Source of the DNA: an uncultured Lachnospiraceae bacterium
GTDB taxonomy: Bacteria > Bacillota > Clostridia > Lachnospirales > Lachnospiraceae
Direction: 5' to 3'
Length of the DNA stretch: 64,000 bases
Assembly: GCA_947167135.1 (NCBI GenBank)
Contig: CAMVGV010000001.1
Span: 1 to 64,000, forward strand
Below, in pieces: positions 42,765-51,949 of the stretch; the first letter of the stretch is position 1; each line of letters begins with the position of its first letter. Below the pieces are notes generated by a model. The model did no database searches. It was not told the origin of the DNA and worked only from the letters and a program-made list of their open reading frames with translations. Both the position numbers and the translations under genes were made by a program.

Positions 42765-43665
42765 TATGATAAAACGGGCCTTTGTCAAGGTAGAGGGTTC
42801 GGAAAAGCTTATTATAGATTCAAACAGACTCGTCCAGGACAAAATGGAGGAGATCATAAGTACACCGCCCCCGGCAGAGTACGGAAATGATTCCGGCGGA
42901 TTTGATGAATTCACGGAAGGCATTGTGGCAGACAGGGTCGAAATGCTTGTTGGAGAACAGGAAGAGGGAGAAGAGGCGGATGCCGAGGCTCCCTCTAATG
43001 TCTTGAAAAGTGAGGAACCTACACCGCCCCCGGCCGGGATCAGTGAGGAAATGCTCTCAGCCGCAAGGGCTGAGGCAGAAAGTATAGTTGCTGAGGCCAA
43101 TGAACAGGCACAGGCCATTTTAAGTGATGCAGAGCAGAACGCAGCCGCAACCCTGGAGAATGCCAAAAACGAGGGCTACAGCGCGGGACATGATGAGGGC
43201 TACAATGCCGGAATGCAGGAAGCGGAGGCAATAAAGGCCGAGTACCAGGACAGGATAGAGAGCCTCGAAAATGAATACCGGCAGAAGATCGATGAGCTGG
43301 AACCGATGTTCATCGATACGCTGACAGATATTTATGAGCATATAATCCATGTGAATTTTTCGGACTCAAAGGATATTATCTTTCATCTGATCCAGGACGC
43401 GGTGAGAAAGGTTGAGGGTAACGAGGGCTTTATCATCCATGTATCAAAGGATGACTATGGCTTTGTCTCCATGCAGAAGGAGGAGCTTCTTTCCGGGATA
43501 ACCGCTGCCGGTGATGTTGAGATAGTTGAGGATATGACATTAAAGAGCAACGAATGTTTTATAGAGACGGGCGGCGGGATCTTTGACTGCTCCCTTGAGA
43601 CCCAGCTTGCAGGATTAAAGAGGGAATTAAGGCTCCTGTCCTATACAAGCGACCAGAAGGACTGA
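42757..43665 (+). CDS. fliH: Flagellar assembly protein FliH
   Basis: FliH binds and regulates the export ATPase FliI. The protein is 302 residues from TTG 42757 (MSNMIKRAFVKVEG), which has GGAGGAG about 9 bases upstream. An ATG at 42766 is the alternative. The acidic, low-complexity N-terminal third is followed by a long helix (EAESIVAEANEQAQAILSD) with the AGHDEGYNAGMQEA repeats typical of FliH, then a globular end. A 380-bp gap full of repeats separates it from fliI. Confidence 0.88.
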   Translation: MSNMIKRAFVKVEGSEKLIIDSNRLVQDKMEEIISTPPPAEYGNDSGGFDEFTEGIVADRVEMLVGEQEEGEEADAEAPSNVLKSEEPTPPPAGISEEMLSAARAEAESIVAEANEQAQAILSDAEQNAAATLENAKNEGYSAGHDEGYNAGMQEAEAIKAEYQDRIESLENEYRQKIDELEPMFIDTLTDIYEHIIHVNFSDSKDIIFHLIQDAVRKVEGNEGFIIHVSKDDYGFVSMQKEELLSGITAAGDVEIVEDMTLKSNECFIETGGGIFDCSLETQLAGLKRELRLLSYTSDQKD

Positions 43666-43681
43666 TGGAAAGGCGGCGATT

Positions 43682-43843
43682 ATGTCATTCTGAGGGCGAA
43701 GCCCGAAGAATCTTTGCTCCCGGGTGAAAGATCCTTCGCTGCGCTCAGGATGACAAGGAACTGCGCTCAGGGTGACAAGGAACTGCGCTCAGGATGACAA
43801 GGAACTGCGCTCAGGATGACAGGGAACTGCGCTCAGGAAGGAA
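43682..43843. repeat. Full dispersed element with right-arm array, fliH-fliI gap
   Basis: A complete element (CATTCTGAGGGCGAAGCCC, spacer TGCTCCCGGGTG, CTTCGCTGCGCTCAGGATGA) is followed by four 22-bp units of GGAACTGCGCTCAGGATGAC. The linker GGAACTG is specific to this locus. Confidence 0.88.
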
Positions 43844-43849
43844 AAATGT

Positions 43850-44010
43850 CCAGTGGACACATGACCAAAAACAGGTTTATTTTTGGTCATTTAGTTTTTC
43901 GGGTAAGTATTGCAAAATGTGCCAGTGGCACATTTTGAATGGCGTTTAGCCGTGCGGTGCACGGCTGCCATCGGACAGCCATGCGCGGCAGTGCCCCGCA
44001 CTCACAGGAT
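43850..44010 (-). repeat. Diverged copy of the 177-bp composite element
   Basis: The module order is the same as at 25894-26070: GTCCAGTGGACAC, ACCAAAAACAGGTTTATTTT, AAAATGTGCCAGTGGCACAT, GGCGTTTAGCCGTGCGGTGC and CATGCGCGGCAGTG. Many base changes and a shorter middle show that it is older. Compensating changes keep the palindromes (TGCCAGTGGCA here, TGCCAATGGCA at 25987). Confidence 0.8.
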
Positions 44011-44045
44011 GTCAGGAAAGACAGATACAGGGAGAAATAGTATCA

Positions 44046-45395
44046 GTGGTTGAGCCCGTAATTGATTTTTCAAAATACAAAAAGGTTTTGGGGCAGAGCT
44101 TTTATAAAAAGCTCGGCAAGGTTGTGAATGTGGTGGGGCTTACCATAGAGTCCTTAGGGCCGGATGCTCTCCTTGCGGATATCTGCAGGATCATTCCGGA
44201 GGACAGCACAAAGGCACCCATTATGGCTGAGGTCGTGGGCTTCAAGGACAGCAAGACCCAGCTTATGCCCTATGACAAAACAGACGGTATCGGGGCGGGA
44301 TGCACGGTTGAAAACCTGGGTCACACTCTGACCGTTACCGTAAGTGATGATCTCCTGGGAAAGACCCTGGACGGCCTGGGACGGCCTACAGACGGCTCCG
44401 TGATATACGGGGGACGGGAGTATTCTGTCGAAGCAGAGCCTCCGGATCCTATGGACCGGGTTATAATAAACGAGGTTCTGCCCCTTGGAGTCAAGGCCGT
44501 GGACGGCCTGATGACCATAGGCAAGGGGCAGAGAGTCGGTATCTTCGCAGGCTCCGGCGTTGGAAAGAGTACCCTTATGGGTATGTTTGCCAGAAATACA
44601 AAAGCGGATATTAACGTGATCGCCCTTATCGGAGAGCGGGGCAGGGAAGTCCGGGAATTCGTTGAGAGGGATCTCGGTGAGGAAGGAATGAAACGGTCTG
44701 TTGTCGTTGTTGCCACCTCGGACAGGCCGGCGCTTGAGAGAAATAAGGCCGCAAAGACAGCTACCGCCATAGCGGAGTACTTCAGGGATCAGGGCAGGGA
44801 TGTGCTCCTAATGATGGATTCATTGACACGTTTCTCCATGGCTCAAAGGGAGATAGGGCTTGCCAGCGGAGAGCCTCCGGTTACAAGAGGATATCCGCCC
44901 TCGGTTTATTCAGAGATGCCGAAGCTCCTTGAAAGAGCCGGGAACGGAAAGACCGGATCCATCACGGGCCTTTATACCGTGCTTGTGGACGGGGATGATT
45001 TTAATGAACCGATCACTGACACAGCCCGTTCGATCCTTGACGGACACATTATGCTTAACCGCAGGATCGCCCAGCAGAATCACTATCCGGCAATAGATGT
45101 TCTCCAGAGCATATCGAGATGTATGAGCCAGATCGCGGATAAGGAGCATAAGTCTCTTGCGGGAAAAATGAAGAATGTGATGGCTACCTATCAGGAGGCC
45201 GAAGATCTGATAAATATCGGAGCTTACCAGAAGGGTTCAAACCCGAAGATAGACTATGCCATACAGAAGATCGATACCATAAACGAGTTTCTGATGCAGA
45301 CAACGGATGCAAAGTTTACCTTTGAAGAGACATTGCAAAAGCTGAAGGAGGTTTTTGAGGAACCGGGGGCAGCTGTAGAAGTGGGTGGCTCGTGA
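44046..45395 (+). CDS. fliI: Flagellum-specific ATPase FliI
   Basis: FliI is the hexameric ATPase of the flagellar type III export apparatus. The 449-residue protein starts at GTG. Walker A is GSGVGKS (169-175, Lys174), Walker B region is DVLLMMDSLTRFSMAQREIG, and GEPPVTRGYPPSVYSEMP and LVDGDDFNEPITDTARSILD are strongly conserved. GGGAGA lies about 11 bases upstream. It resumes the operon after the repeat-filled gap. Transcription must cross or restart in that gap. Confidence 0.95.
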   Translation: MVEPVIDFSKYKKVLGQSFYKKLGKVVNVVGLTIESLGPDALLADICRIIPEDSTKAPIMAEVVGFKDSKTQLMPYDKTDGIGAGCTVENLGHTLTVTVSDDLLGKTLDGLGRPTDGSVIYGGREYSVEAEPPDPMDRVIINEVLPLGVKAVDGLMTIGKGQRVGIFAGSGVGKSTLMGMFARNTKADINVIALIGERGREVREFVERDLGEEGMKRSVVVVATSDRPALERNKAAKTATAIAEYFRDQGRDVLLMMDSLTRFSMAQREIGLASGEPPVTRGYPPSVYSEMPKLLERAGNGKTGSITGLYTVLVDGDDFNEPITDTARSILDGHIMLNRRIAQQNHYPAIDVLQSISRCMSQIADKEHKSLAGKMKNVMATYQEAEDLINIGAYQKGSNPKIDYAIQKIDTINEFLMQTTDAKFTFEETLQKLKEVFEEPGAAVEVGGS

Positions 45396-45473
45396 AGCCG
45401 GTTGTCCTTTGGACTGAAGGCCGCAGGATAACAGAGGGTGCTGTAGAAACACAGGTGATCGGGGTTAGGTGAA

Positions 45474-45920
45474 ATGGCGAGATTTAAGTTCAGGATGCAG
45501 AACATCCTAAATTTGAAAGAAAAGCTCGAGACCCAGGCAGAGATGCGCTTTGCGCAGCAGAGAATGGTCCTTAATGAGGCGGAGAGAGCGAAGGAGCTGC
45601 TCCTTGAAAGAAAGGCCGCTCTTGAAGAGGAGGCAAAGAGACTCAGAAAGGATTCACTGGATCTTCTGGAAATACAGAATAATGACCTGAGCCGGCGTCT
45701 CTGTGCAGAGGATATAGTCCGTTCGGAGGAGAAGATAAAAAGGGAAAAAAAGATTCTGGAGCTTAGGCGGAGGGAGCTTGAAAACGTTATGAAGGAGAGA
45801 AAGGCTCAGGAGAAGCTAAGGGAGAAGGCCTTTGAAAGGTTTCTCAGGGAAGAGGCCGCCGCAGAGAGTAAAACGATCGACGAACTCACAAGCTATACTT
45901 ATGGGCAAAAGATTCAGTAA
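45474..45920 (+). CDS. fliJ: Flagellar export protein FliJ
   Basis: FliJ is a small coiled-coil stalk that links the FliI ring to the export gate. The 148-residue protein is almost all charged helix, from FKFRMQNILNLKEKLETQAE to KAFERFLREEAAAESKTIDE, the family's usual pattern. AGGTG precedes the ATG, and its stop overlaps the next start (TAATG). Confidence 0.88.
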   Translation: MARFKFRMQNILNLKEKLETQAEMRFAQQRMVLNEAERAKELLLERKAALEEEAKRLRKDSLDLLEIQNNDLSRRLCAEDIVRSEEKIKREKKILELRRRELENVMKERKAQEKLREKAFERFLREEAAAESKTIDELTSYTYGQKIQ

Positions 45921-46879
45921 TGGCAGATTCAAATAACCTTCCTGCGGAGCAGGGAGCAGGAAACTTAAAAGAAAGCGACAAGAAAAAGGGAAATGACGAG
46001 ATTAATGACGAGGAGGAGTCGGGTGCCCTGTCAATAATCCTGGTCACGCTCTTTATCGTACTTATCTGGCTGGCGATACTCGGACTTCTGGTGAAGCTTG
46101 ATGTTGGCGGCTTTGGTTCGGGTGTCCTGACCCCGGTTCTAAAGGACGTTCCCATAGTGAACAGGGTTCTGCCGGGCTATAATCCCAATGTTGAAGGAAA
46201 CGGCTTTGGTACGGAAGAGATCGAGGGCGGCTATACGGATGTGGATTCTGCGGTGTCAAGGATAAAGGAGCTGGAGAACCAGCTTACGGATGCACAGCAG
46301 GCAAATAACGACCTTAGACTTGCCAATGATGAGCTGCAGAAGGAGATCGACCGTCTCCGCACCTTTGAAAATAACCAGGTGGAGTTCGAGAAGATCAAGG
46401 ATGAGTTTTATAATGAGGTGGTCTTTTCCGACAAGGCTCCTGATCCTTCAGAATATCAGAAGTTTTATGAGCAGATAGAGCCTGCCAATGCGCAGATCCT
46501 TTATAAGCAGGTCGTTGCGGAGGAAGAGACGGATAAGAAGGTTCAGGAATACGCCAAGGCTTATTCTTCTATGAAGCCGAAGGACGCTGCGGAGATCTTT
46601 AATGTTATGGTCCAGTCCTCAGGCGCAGACGGTGATGCTTATCTCGTTGCGCGGATACTTAAGGCCTGCGGACCCGATGCAAGGGGAGAGATCCTCGGCG
46701 CCATGGAAGCGGACAATGCTGCCATAGTTACGAATATAATGGAACCCGATGAGGTCATCGATACGTCGGGAGGCGGTCCGAGGACCGTACCTGAGGAATT
46801 TAATAAACCTAAGAATGAAGATGAGAACAGTGAGGGCGAAGAAGCGACCGCTGCTACGGAGGAGGGAAATGGAAATTAA
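45920..46879 (+). CDS. MotE-like flagellar membrane protein
   Basis: This 319-residue protein has a cytoplasmic acidic start, one membrane helix (residues 37-58), then a coiled coil (SRIKELENQLTDAQQANNDL). A C-terminal MgtE-N/MotE-like domain follows (YAKAYSSMKPKDAAEIFNVM, ARILKACGPDARGEILGAM). MotE-type proteins lie beside fliJ in many Gram-positive bacteria and are linked to motility. It overlaps fliJ by one base and the thioesterase gene by 11 bases. No fliK, flgD or flgE follows, so the usual operon order stops here. Confidence 0.75.
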   Translation: MADSNNLPAEQGAGNLKESDKKKGNDEINDEEESGALSIILVTLFIVLIWLAILGLLVKLDVGGFGSGVLTPVLKDVPIVNRVLPGYNPNVEGNGFGTEEIEGGYTDVDSAVSRIKELENQLTDAQQANNDLRLANDELQKEIDRLRTFENNQVEFEKIKDEFYNEVVFSDKAPDPSEYQKFYEQIEPANAQILYKQVVAEEETDKKVQEYAKAYSSMKPKDAAEIFNVMVQSSGADGDAYLVARILKACGPDARGEILGAMEADNAAIVTNIMEPDEVIDTSGGGPRTVPEEFNKPKNEDENSEGEEATAATEEGNGN

Positions 46880-47276
46880 TGACATAAATACCGGCATAAA
46901 GGGGCATGGAGAAGAGACCGTAACGGAAGAGCTGACTGCGGCGAAGATCGGGAGCGGGCTTTTAAGGGTGTATGGCACACCGGCGCTTGCAGCTCTTATT
47001 GAGAATACTGCATTAAACAGTATTTCAGGATTTTTGAATGAGGGACAGGGAACAGTCGGGACAAAGCTCGATATCTCACATCTTTCCGCCACTCCGGTGG
47101 GGATGAAGGTAAGCTGCGATACGGTGCTCACGGAGGTAGACCGGAGGAGGCTGGTTTTCTCCGCCGAGGTATTTGATGAAGCCGGGAAGATCGCGGAAGG
47201 AACCCATGAGAGATTTATCGTGGATAATAAGAGCTTTGAAGAGAAGGCATACGCTAAAGCAGGAAAGACAGGATAA
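46869..47276 (+). CDS. Hotdog-fold thioesterase, FlK-like
   Basis: The frame is open from 46749 inside the previous gene, but GGAGGAGGG just before 46869 sets the start, giving 135 residues. It matches fluoroacetyl-CoA thioesterase-like proteins: GSGLLRVYGTPALAALIENT and GTKLDISHLSATPVGMKV. Thr37, Glu45 and His71 have the same spacing as the Thr42/Glu50/His76 triad of FlK. Most relatives are general acyl-CoA thioesterases of unknown substrate, so fluoroacetate specificity is not implied. Its stop is one base before sbcD. Confidence 0.8.
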   Translation: MEINDINTGIKGHGEETVTEELTAAKIGSGLLRVYGTPALAALIENTALNSISGFLNEGQGTVGTKLDISHLSATPVGMKVSCDTVLTEVDRRRLVFSAEVFDEAGKIAEGTHERFIVDNKSFEEKAYAKAGKTG

Positions 47277-47277
47277 A

Positions 47278-48408
47278 ATGAGACTTATTCATACATCAGA
47301 CTGGCATTTGGGAATGACATTCCGGGGAGGAATGTCTTTTTCATCTGATCAGGAATACGCGGTCAACGGGATCATAAGGATCGCGGAGGAGGAAAAGGCG
47401 GACGGCATACTTATTGCCGGGGATGTTTTTGACAAGAGCATCGCATCTCAGGACGCCATAAGGCTTTACGACCGGATGATCACTCATATTTGTGGTGATC
47501 TGGGGATACCGGTGTATATGATAGCGGGTAATCATGACGGGGCGGAGCGTATCTCCCAATGCAGTGCCCTTTTAAGGCGGAGCGGCCTGTATATTGCGGG
47601 TTCACTGACTAAAGAGCTTCAGCGTGTGGAGGGTGAGGATACGGATATCTACCTTCTGCCCTGGATATCGACGGATAAGGTGCGGACGGTATTTCCGGAC
47701 AGGGCGGATGAGACAGTTTCCATGGAGGATGCCTACAGGGTGGTTCTTGACCGCTGCAGGGAGCGTTTCCGTAAAGGAAAAAAGAATATCCTTCTTTCGC
47801 ATGCCTATATTATTGACGCGGAAACCTCCGTAAGTGACATTGCCGCAGAGGTCGGAAGAGCCGCCGCTGTCAGCGCGGATCTGTTTAAGGACTTTGATTA
47901 TGTGGCTCTGGGGCATCTCCACGGCCCTCAGGATATAAGGGAAAACTTAAGATACAGCGGTTCACTTATGACTTATTCCTTCGGAAAGGAGGAAAAGCAG
48001 GTAAAAAGCGTCACCCTGATCGACACTTCAAATATGGAACGGAAGATAATACCCATCCCGCAGCTTCATAAGAGGGTGACCTTAAGGGGCAGCTATGATG
48101 AGCTTATGAAGGCTGATTTTGATGAAGAGGTACTTCAGGGCTATGTGAAGCTGGAGGTAACGGATCATTTTGTGGGAATGGATGCCATGGCGGCCTTCAG
48201 GGAGAAGTACGGAAACCTCCTGGAGCTTTCCGGAAAGGGACTTGAAAAGGAGGATGCAAAGATCACGATGACAATAGAGGAATTTGAAAATGCCGGGACG
48301 GATCCGGAAGAGGTTTTTACGAGGTACTGCCGGGATATTATGGGTGAAGAGCCTACGGAGCATATCCGGAAGCTGTTCCGGGAGGCGGTTGGTAAGAGTA
48401 TTCACTGA
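47278..48408 (+). CDS. sbcD: Exonuclease SbcD (Mre11 family)
   Basis: SbcD is the nuclease subunit of SbcCD, which cleaves hairpin and palindromic DNA and protein-blocked ends. The frame extends upstream to 47173, but the ATG at 47278 (MRLIHTSDWHLG) is right for the family, giving 376 residues. Phosphodiesterase motifs are SDWHLG (Asp8, His10), LIAGDVFD, AGNHDG and LGHLHGPQ. sbcC follows after 196 bp of repeats. In a genome rich in palindromic repeats, this pair has an obvious target class. Confidence 0.94.
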   Translation: MRLIHTSDWHLGMTFRGGMSFSSDQEYAVNGIIRIAEEEKADGILIAGDVFDKSIASQDAIRLYDRMITHICGDLGIPVYMIAGNHDGAERISQCSALLRRSGLYIAGSLTKELQRVEGEDTDIYLLPWISTDKVRTVFPDRADETVSMEDAYRVVLDRCRERFRKGKKNILLSHAYIIDAETSVSDIAAEVGRAAAVSADLFKDFDYVALGHLHGPQDIRENLRYSGSLMTYSFGKEEKQVKSVTLIDTSNMERKIIPIPQLHKRVTLRGSYDELMKADFDEEVLQGYVKLEVTDHFVGMDAMAAFREKYGNLLELSGKGLEKEDAKITMTIEEFENAGTDPEEVFTRYCRDIMGEEPTEHIRKLFREAVGKSIH

Positions 48409-48416
48409 GGGAGGGA

Positions 48417-48586
48417 AAAAGATCCTTCGGGCTTCGCCCTCAGGATGACAAAGATGCCGCCCTCAGGATGACAAAGATGCCGCCCTCAGGATGACGAAGA
48501 TGCCGCCATCAGGATGACAAAGATGCTGCCCTCAGGATGACAAAGATGCTGCCCTCAGGATGACAAAGATGCCGCCCTCAGGATGA
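48417..48586. repeat. Seven-unit array of the dispersed repeat between sbcD and sbcC
   Basis: AAGATCCTTCGGGCTTCGCC (a fused left/right arm) and CTCAGGATGACA are followed by GATGCCGCCCTCAGGATGAC units at 23-24 bp spacing with small changes (CATCAGG, GCTGCC). The linker AAAGATGCC is specific to this locus. Confidence 0.88.
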
Positions 48587-48604
48587 TAATCGAAAGGTAA
48601 ACAT

Positions 48605-51256
48605 ATGAAACCCTTAAAAATAGAATTTCAGGCATTCGGACCCTATGCGGGGCATGAGACAGTGGACTTTACGGAGCTTTCGGAAAACGGACTCTTTCTG
48701 ATATTCGGAAAGACGGGCACCGGAAAGACCATGATACTTGACGCCATGACGCAAGCGCTTTACGGGAAGAGCAGCGGGCACGGAAGGGATGACTTTCAGT
48801 CCTTACGCTGCAGTACCGCGGCTTTTGAAACTCCAACCTTTGTAAGATTTGAATTTGAGAATAACGGGGAATATTACTGCTTTGAACGGAGACTTTCAAG
48901 GAAGAGAAAGAATCTATCTCCCTCATATAACCTTATGAAAAGGGATGAAAACGGCGACTGGCAGACGATCCTTGAAAACCCCAGGGAAAAGGATCTGAAT
49001 GAGAAGGCCGCAGAGATAGTGGGTCTTCCCTATGAGCAGTTCAGACAGGTTATAGTCCTTCCGCAGGGACAGTTTGAAAGGCTTCTCACCTCCACCTCGG
49101 AGGAAAAGGAAAAGATACTCACCAGTATCTTCGGAGAGGAAAGGTGGCAGGAGATCGCAGTCTCCTTTTATAACGAGGCGGAGGAACGGAGGAACCGGCT
49201 GAAGGAATCAAGGGAAAGGATAGCCGGGAGTCTCAGGGAGGAAGGCTGCGAAAGCCTTTCGGAGCTTCAGGATCTGATCGTGGAAAAGAAGGAGAATATA
49301 AGGATACTTGACAGGGAAACGGAGAGCCGGGACTTCGATAAGGAGATAAGGGAAAAGCAGGAGCTTCTTTCCCTTACAAAGCGTTTTTCTGATCTCCACA
49401 AGGCAGAAAGGGCATTGGAAGCCATATTGGAGAAAAAGGAGGAAACCGGGGCTATGGAAATAAGGCTCAGGGAAGGGAAGAGAGCTGAGGCTGTACGATC
49501 CCTGCTTTCCGTTCTGAGAGAAGCGGAGACTGAACTGAAGAAAAGAAGGAAGGAAACGGCAGGGATCAAAGCCCTTCTGGAAGAGAAAAAAAGCCGGGCT
49601 GAGAAGGCGGCAGAGGACCTGAAGCTACATGAGGGGAAAGAGGAAGAAATTGAAAATAACCGGAAGCTTATGATCCGCTATGAGGAAAAAAGAAAGGCTT
49701 ATGAAGGACTTGAGGAAGCGGAGAAGGGGCTTAAGGACGCGGAAAAAATAAAGGCCGCAGCAGACAGGGAGGAAGTATCGGCAAAAAAGGAATATGAAGC
49801 ACACGCCGAAAGGACGGTGGAGCTTAAGAGAGAATATGAGTCTCTGGAAGCAGAGCATACCGGTCTCTTAAATTCCTATATCGCCGGGATAACAGGGGTG
49901 CTGGCGGCTGAACTGAAAGAGGGAGAACCCTGCCCGGTCTGCGGGAGCAGGGAGCATCCGAAGAAGGCTGCCATATCCGGTGAAACGGTGTCAAAAGCTG
50001 AGGTGGACAGGATCAGGAAGAAAAGAGACAGGAAGTATAAGGAGCTGGAGGAGGAAACGGCTTTAAGCGATAAGGCAAAGAGAAGCCTTGAAGAAAGGCA
50101 GGCGGAACGGGAGAAGGCCGGACAGAAGGTAATACAGGCGGAAGCATATCTCAAGGGCTTCAGAATGGATCTGGTGCCTGACATAGGGTCACTAAATGAG
50201 CTTGACAAAAAAATAAAGGAGCTTTCGGATGAAGAGGAGGCTTTCCTCAGGAATAAAGAGGAGCTGCTTAAAAGGGAAAAGGAAAGCCAGAACGCGTATA
50301 CGGAGATAAAGGCCGCACTTGAAGCCGCGGTAAGGGAAGAGAAAAAATCAGAGGAAAAATGCAGGGAATCCGGGGCTCTTGCGGAAACGGCTCTTAAAGA
50401 AAACGGGTTTTCTGCCAGAGAGGAGGCGGAGGAGCTTATGCTCTCTCCGGATGAGGAAGAGAAGATAAGCTCCGGGATCCGCAGCTATTATGCCTCAAAG
50501 GAGGCGGCCGGGAAAAGCTTAAAGGAGCTAAGGGATGAGCTCCGGTCAATGACCGAGCCCGATGAGGAAAGCTGCAGGAAGGAGCTTGACGACGCTATTG
50601 CGGGAAAGAGCGGATATAAGGAGAAAAGGGCAGTCCTCTTATCCGAGCAGAAGAGGCTTGAGAATAAAATGAAGCTCCTTACGGAAAAGGGAGAGGGCAT
50701 AGACGAGGCCTTAAGGGAAGCAGAGGAGGACTTCATTTTTGCAAAGAGGTTAAGGGGCGACTCCGGAACCGGACTTCAGAGATATGTCCTCGGGATCATG
50801 TTTTCTTCTGTTATCACAGCAGCGAATTCCATGCTTGAAATGGTACATGGCGGCAGATACCGCCTGTTCCGTTCGGATGATAAGGTACAGGGCTCAAATA
50901 AAAAAGGGCTGGAGCTTAAGGTCTTTGACAAGAACAGCGGGGAAAAGGAGGGACGCTTTGTGGGTACGCTGTCCGGGGGAGAAAAGTTTCTCGTTTCCCT
51001 GGCGCTCTCCATCGGTATGTCTGTTGTTGCCGGAAAAAGCGGCATCAGGATAGAAGCCCTTTTTATCGACGAAGGATTCGGAACACTCGACAGCGATTCC
51101 ATAGGGGATGCGATGAATGTGCTGAACAGTGTGCAGGAAGCGCATGGCCTCGTGGGTATAATATCCCATGTCCGGATGCTGGAGGATCAGATCCCCGTGA
51201 AGCTCCGGATAAGGCAGGATGAAGGCGGGAGCCATATTGTCAGGAGTGTGGGTTGA
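48605..51256 (+). CDS. sbcC: Exonuclease subunit SbcC (Rad50-like SMC ATPase)
   Basis: SbcC is the ATPase partner of SbcD. The 883-residue protein has an N-terminal Walker A (GKTGTGKT, 35-42) and a Q-loop region (YEQFRQVIVLPQGQFERLL). Two long coiled-coil arms flank a zinc hook CPVC (Cys443, Cys446). The C-terminal ATPase half has the signature LSGGEKFLVSLALS (789 on) and Walker B ALFIDEGFGTLDSDS. AAAGG lies 7 bases before the ATG. Length is slightly below the E. coli protein but normal for Clostridia. Confidence 0.94.
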   Translation: MKPLKIEFQAFGPYAGHETVDFTELSENGLFLIFGKTGTGKTMILDAMTQALYGKSSGHGRDDFQSLRCSTAAFETPTFVRFEFENNGEYYCFERRLSRKRKNLSPSYNLMKRDENGDWQTILENPREKDLNEKAAEIVGLPYEQFRQVIVLPQGQFERLLTSTSEEKEKILTSIFGEERWQEIAVSFYNEAEERRNRLKESRERIAGSLREEGCESLSELQDLIVEKKENIRILDRETESRDFDKEIREKQELLSLTKRFSDLHKAERALEAILEKKEETGAMEIRLREGKRAEAVRSLLSVLREAETELKKRRKETAGIKALLEEKKSRAEKAAEDLKLHEGKEEEIENNRKLMIRYEEKRKAYEGLEEAEKGLKDAEKIKAAADREEVSAKKEYEAHAERTVELKREYESLEAEHTGLLNSYIAGITGVLAAELKEGEPCPVCGSREHPKKAAISGETVSKAEVDRIRKKRDRKYKELEEETALSDKAKRSLEERQAEREKAGQKVIQAEAYLKGFRMDLVPDIGSLNELDKKIKELSDEEEAFLRNKEELLKREKESQNAYTEIKAALEAAVREEKKSEEKCRESGALAETALKENGFSAREEAEELMLSPDEEEKISSGIRSYYASKEAAGKSLKELRDELRSMTEPDEESCRKELDDAIAGKSGYKEKRAVLLSEQKRLENKMKLLTEKGEGIDEALREAEEDFIFAKRLRGDSGTGLQRYVLGIMFSSVITAANSMLEMVHGGRYRLFRSDDKVQGSNKKGLELKVFDKNSGEKEGRFVGTLSGGEKFLVSLALSIGMSVVAGKSGIRIEALFIDEGFGTLDSDSIGDAMNVLNSVQEAHGLVGIISHVRMLEDQIPVKLRIRQDEGGSHIVRSVG

Positions 51257-51290
51257 CAGGTCTGGTATACTTGGGGAAAGCGGAGGGAAA

Positions 51291-51335
51291 AGATTCTTCG
51301 CCGCGCTAAGCACTGAAGTGCCCCGCAAAAGTAGT
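51291..51335. repeat. Degenerate repeat fragment
   Basis: GATTCTTCGCCGCGCTAAGC and ACTGAAGTGCCCCGC resemble a right arm fused to the GCGGCAGTGCCCCGC end of the composite element (compare 44000 and 63555). It is short and decayed. Confidence 0.45.
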
Positions 51336-51367
51336 GAAAAACAGCATTATTAGAGGAGATAAATTCA

Positions 51368-51949
51368 ATGCCTGCTTTATTAAATTTTTCGGATGCATCA
51401 CCGGTGGTACTGGTAATTATGCTGATAATTGCGGTGTTTCTCTGGATAGAGGGGTACAGGCTATATAAGCTTGCCGTATTTTTTCTGGGTTTTATAGCAG
51501 GATTCAGCCTAAGTGGCCTTATCCTGAATTCCGTCACAGGTCTGCCTGTTCCGGCGCTTGTCATCCAGGTTGTAGTGGGACTTGCCCTCGGAGCAGCATC
51601 ATTCCTGATATTGAAGCTGGGACTCTTTATCGCGGCAGCTTGTGCGGTATTTTTCCTGCTCAATAATCTTTTGCAATCCCTTGGGATAGTGGGAACCGTA
51701 ATATCCTTTGCCGCTGCGGTGGTGGCAGGCTTTGTTGCAACAAAGGCGGATAAACCTGTTATCATCGTTCTTACCTCCATTATCGGAGGCTTTGCCATAA
51801 CGGGTGCACTGCTCCGGCTTATTATGCTTATCCCCTATGACCTTTCCTTCCTTCCCGGGGAGGGATCGATTGTCTGGCTTATAGTAAAGGTTCTGGTATC
51901 GGCTGTGGGAATAGCCATACAGTTTTCTAAAGTGAAGGATGAGGACTGA
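51368..51949 (+). CDS. Multi-pass membrane protein, DUF4203/TMEM198-like (putative)
   Basis: This 193-residue protein has about six to seven hydrophobic helices (VVLVIMLIIAVFLWIEGYRL, LGFIAGFSLSGLILN, LVIQVVVGLALGAASFLILK, and others) rich in Gly/Ala. The pattern fits the DUF4203/TMEM198-type channel-like proteins, but that assignment is by general appearance only. AGAGGAG precedes the ATG. It overlaps the antiporter gene by one base (TGATG), so the two may work together in ion or membrane homeostasis. Confidence 0.5.
   Translation: MPALLNFSDASPVVLVIMLIIAVFLWIEGYRLYKLAVFFLGFIAGFSLSGLILNSVTGLPVPALVIQVVVGLALGAASFLILKLGLFIAAACAVFFLLNNLLQSLGIVGTVISFAAAVVAGFVATKADKPVIIVLTSIIGGFAITGALLRLIMLIPYDLSFLPGEGSIVWLIVKVLVSAVGIAIQFSKVKDED

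Noticed and set aside
42300-43166. Minus-strand ORF of 288 codons
   Set aside because: It is antisense to fliG and fliH and has no coherent motifs.
51253-51271. TTGACA and TATACT after sbcC as a promoter
   Set aside because: The two boxes are only 7 bases apart, so they cannot act together as -35 and -10.
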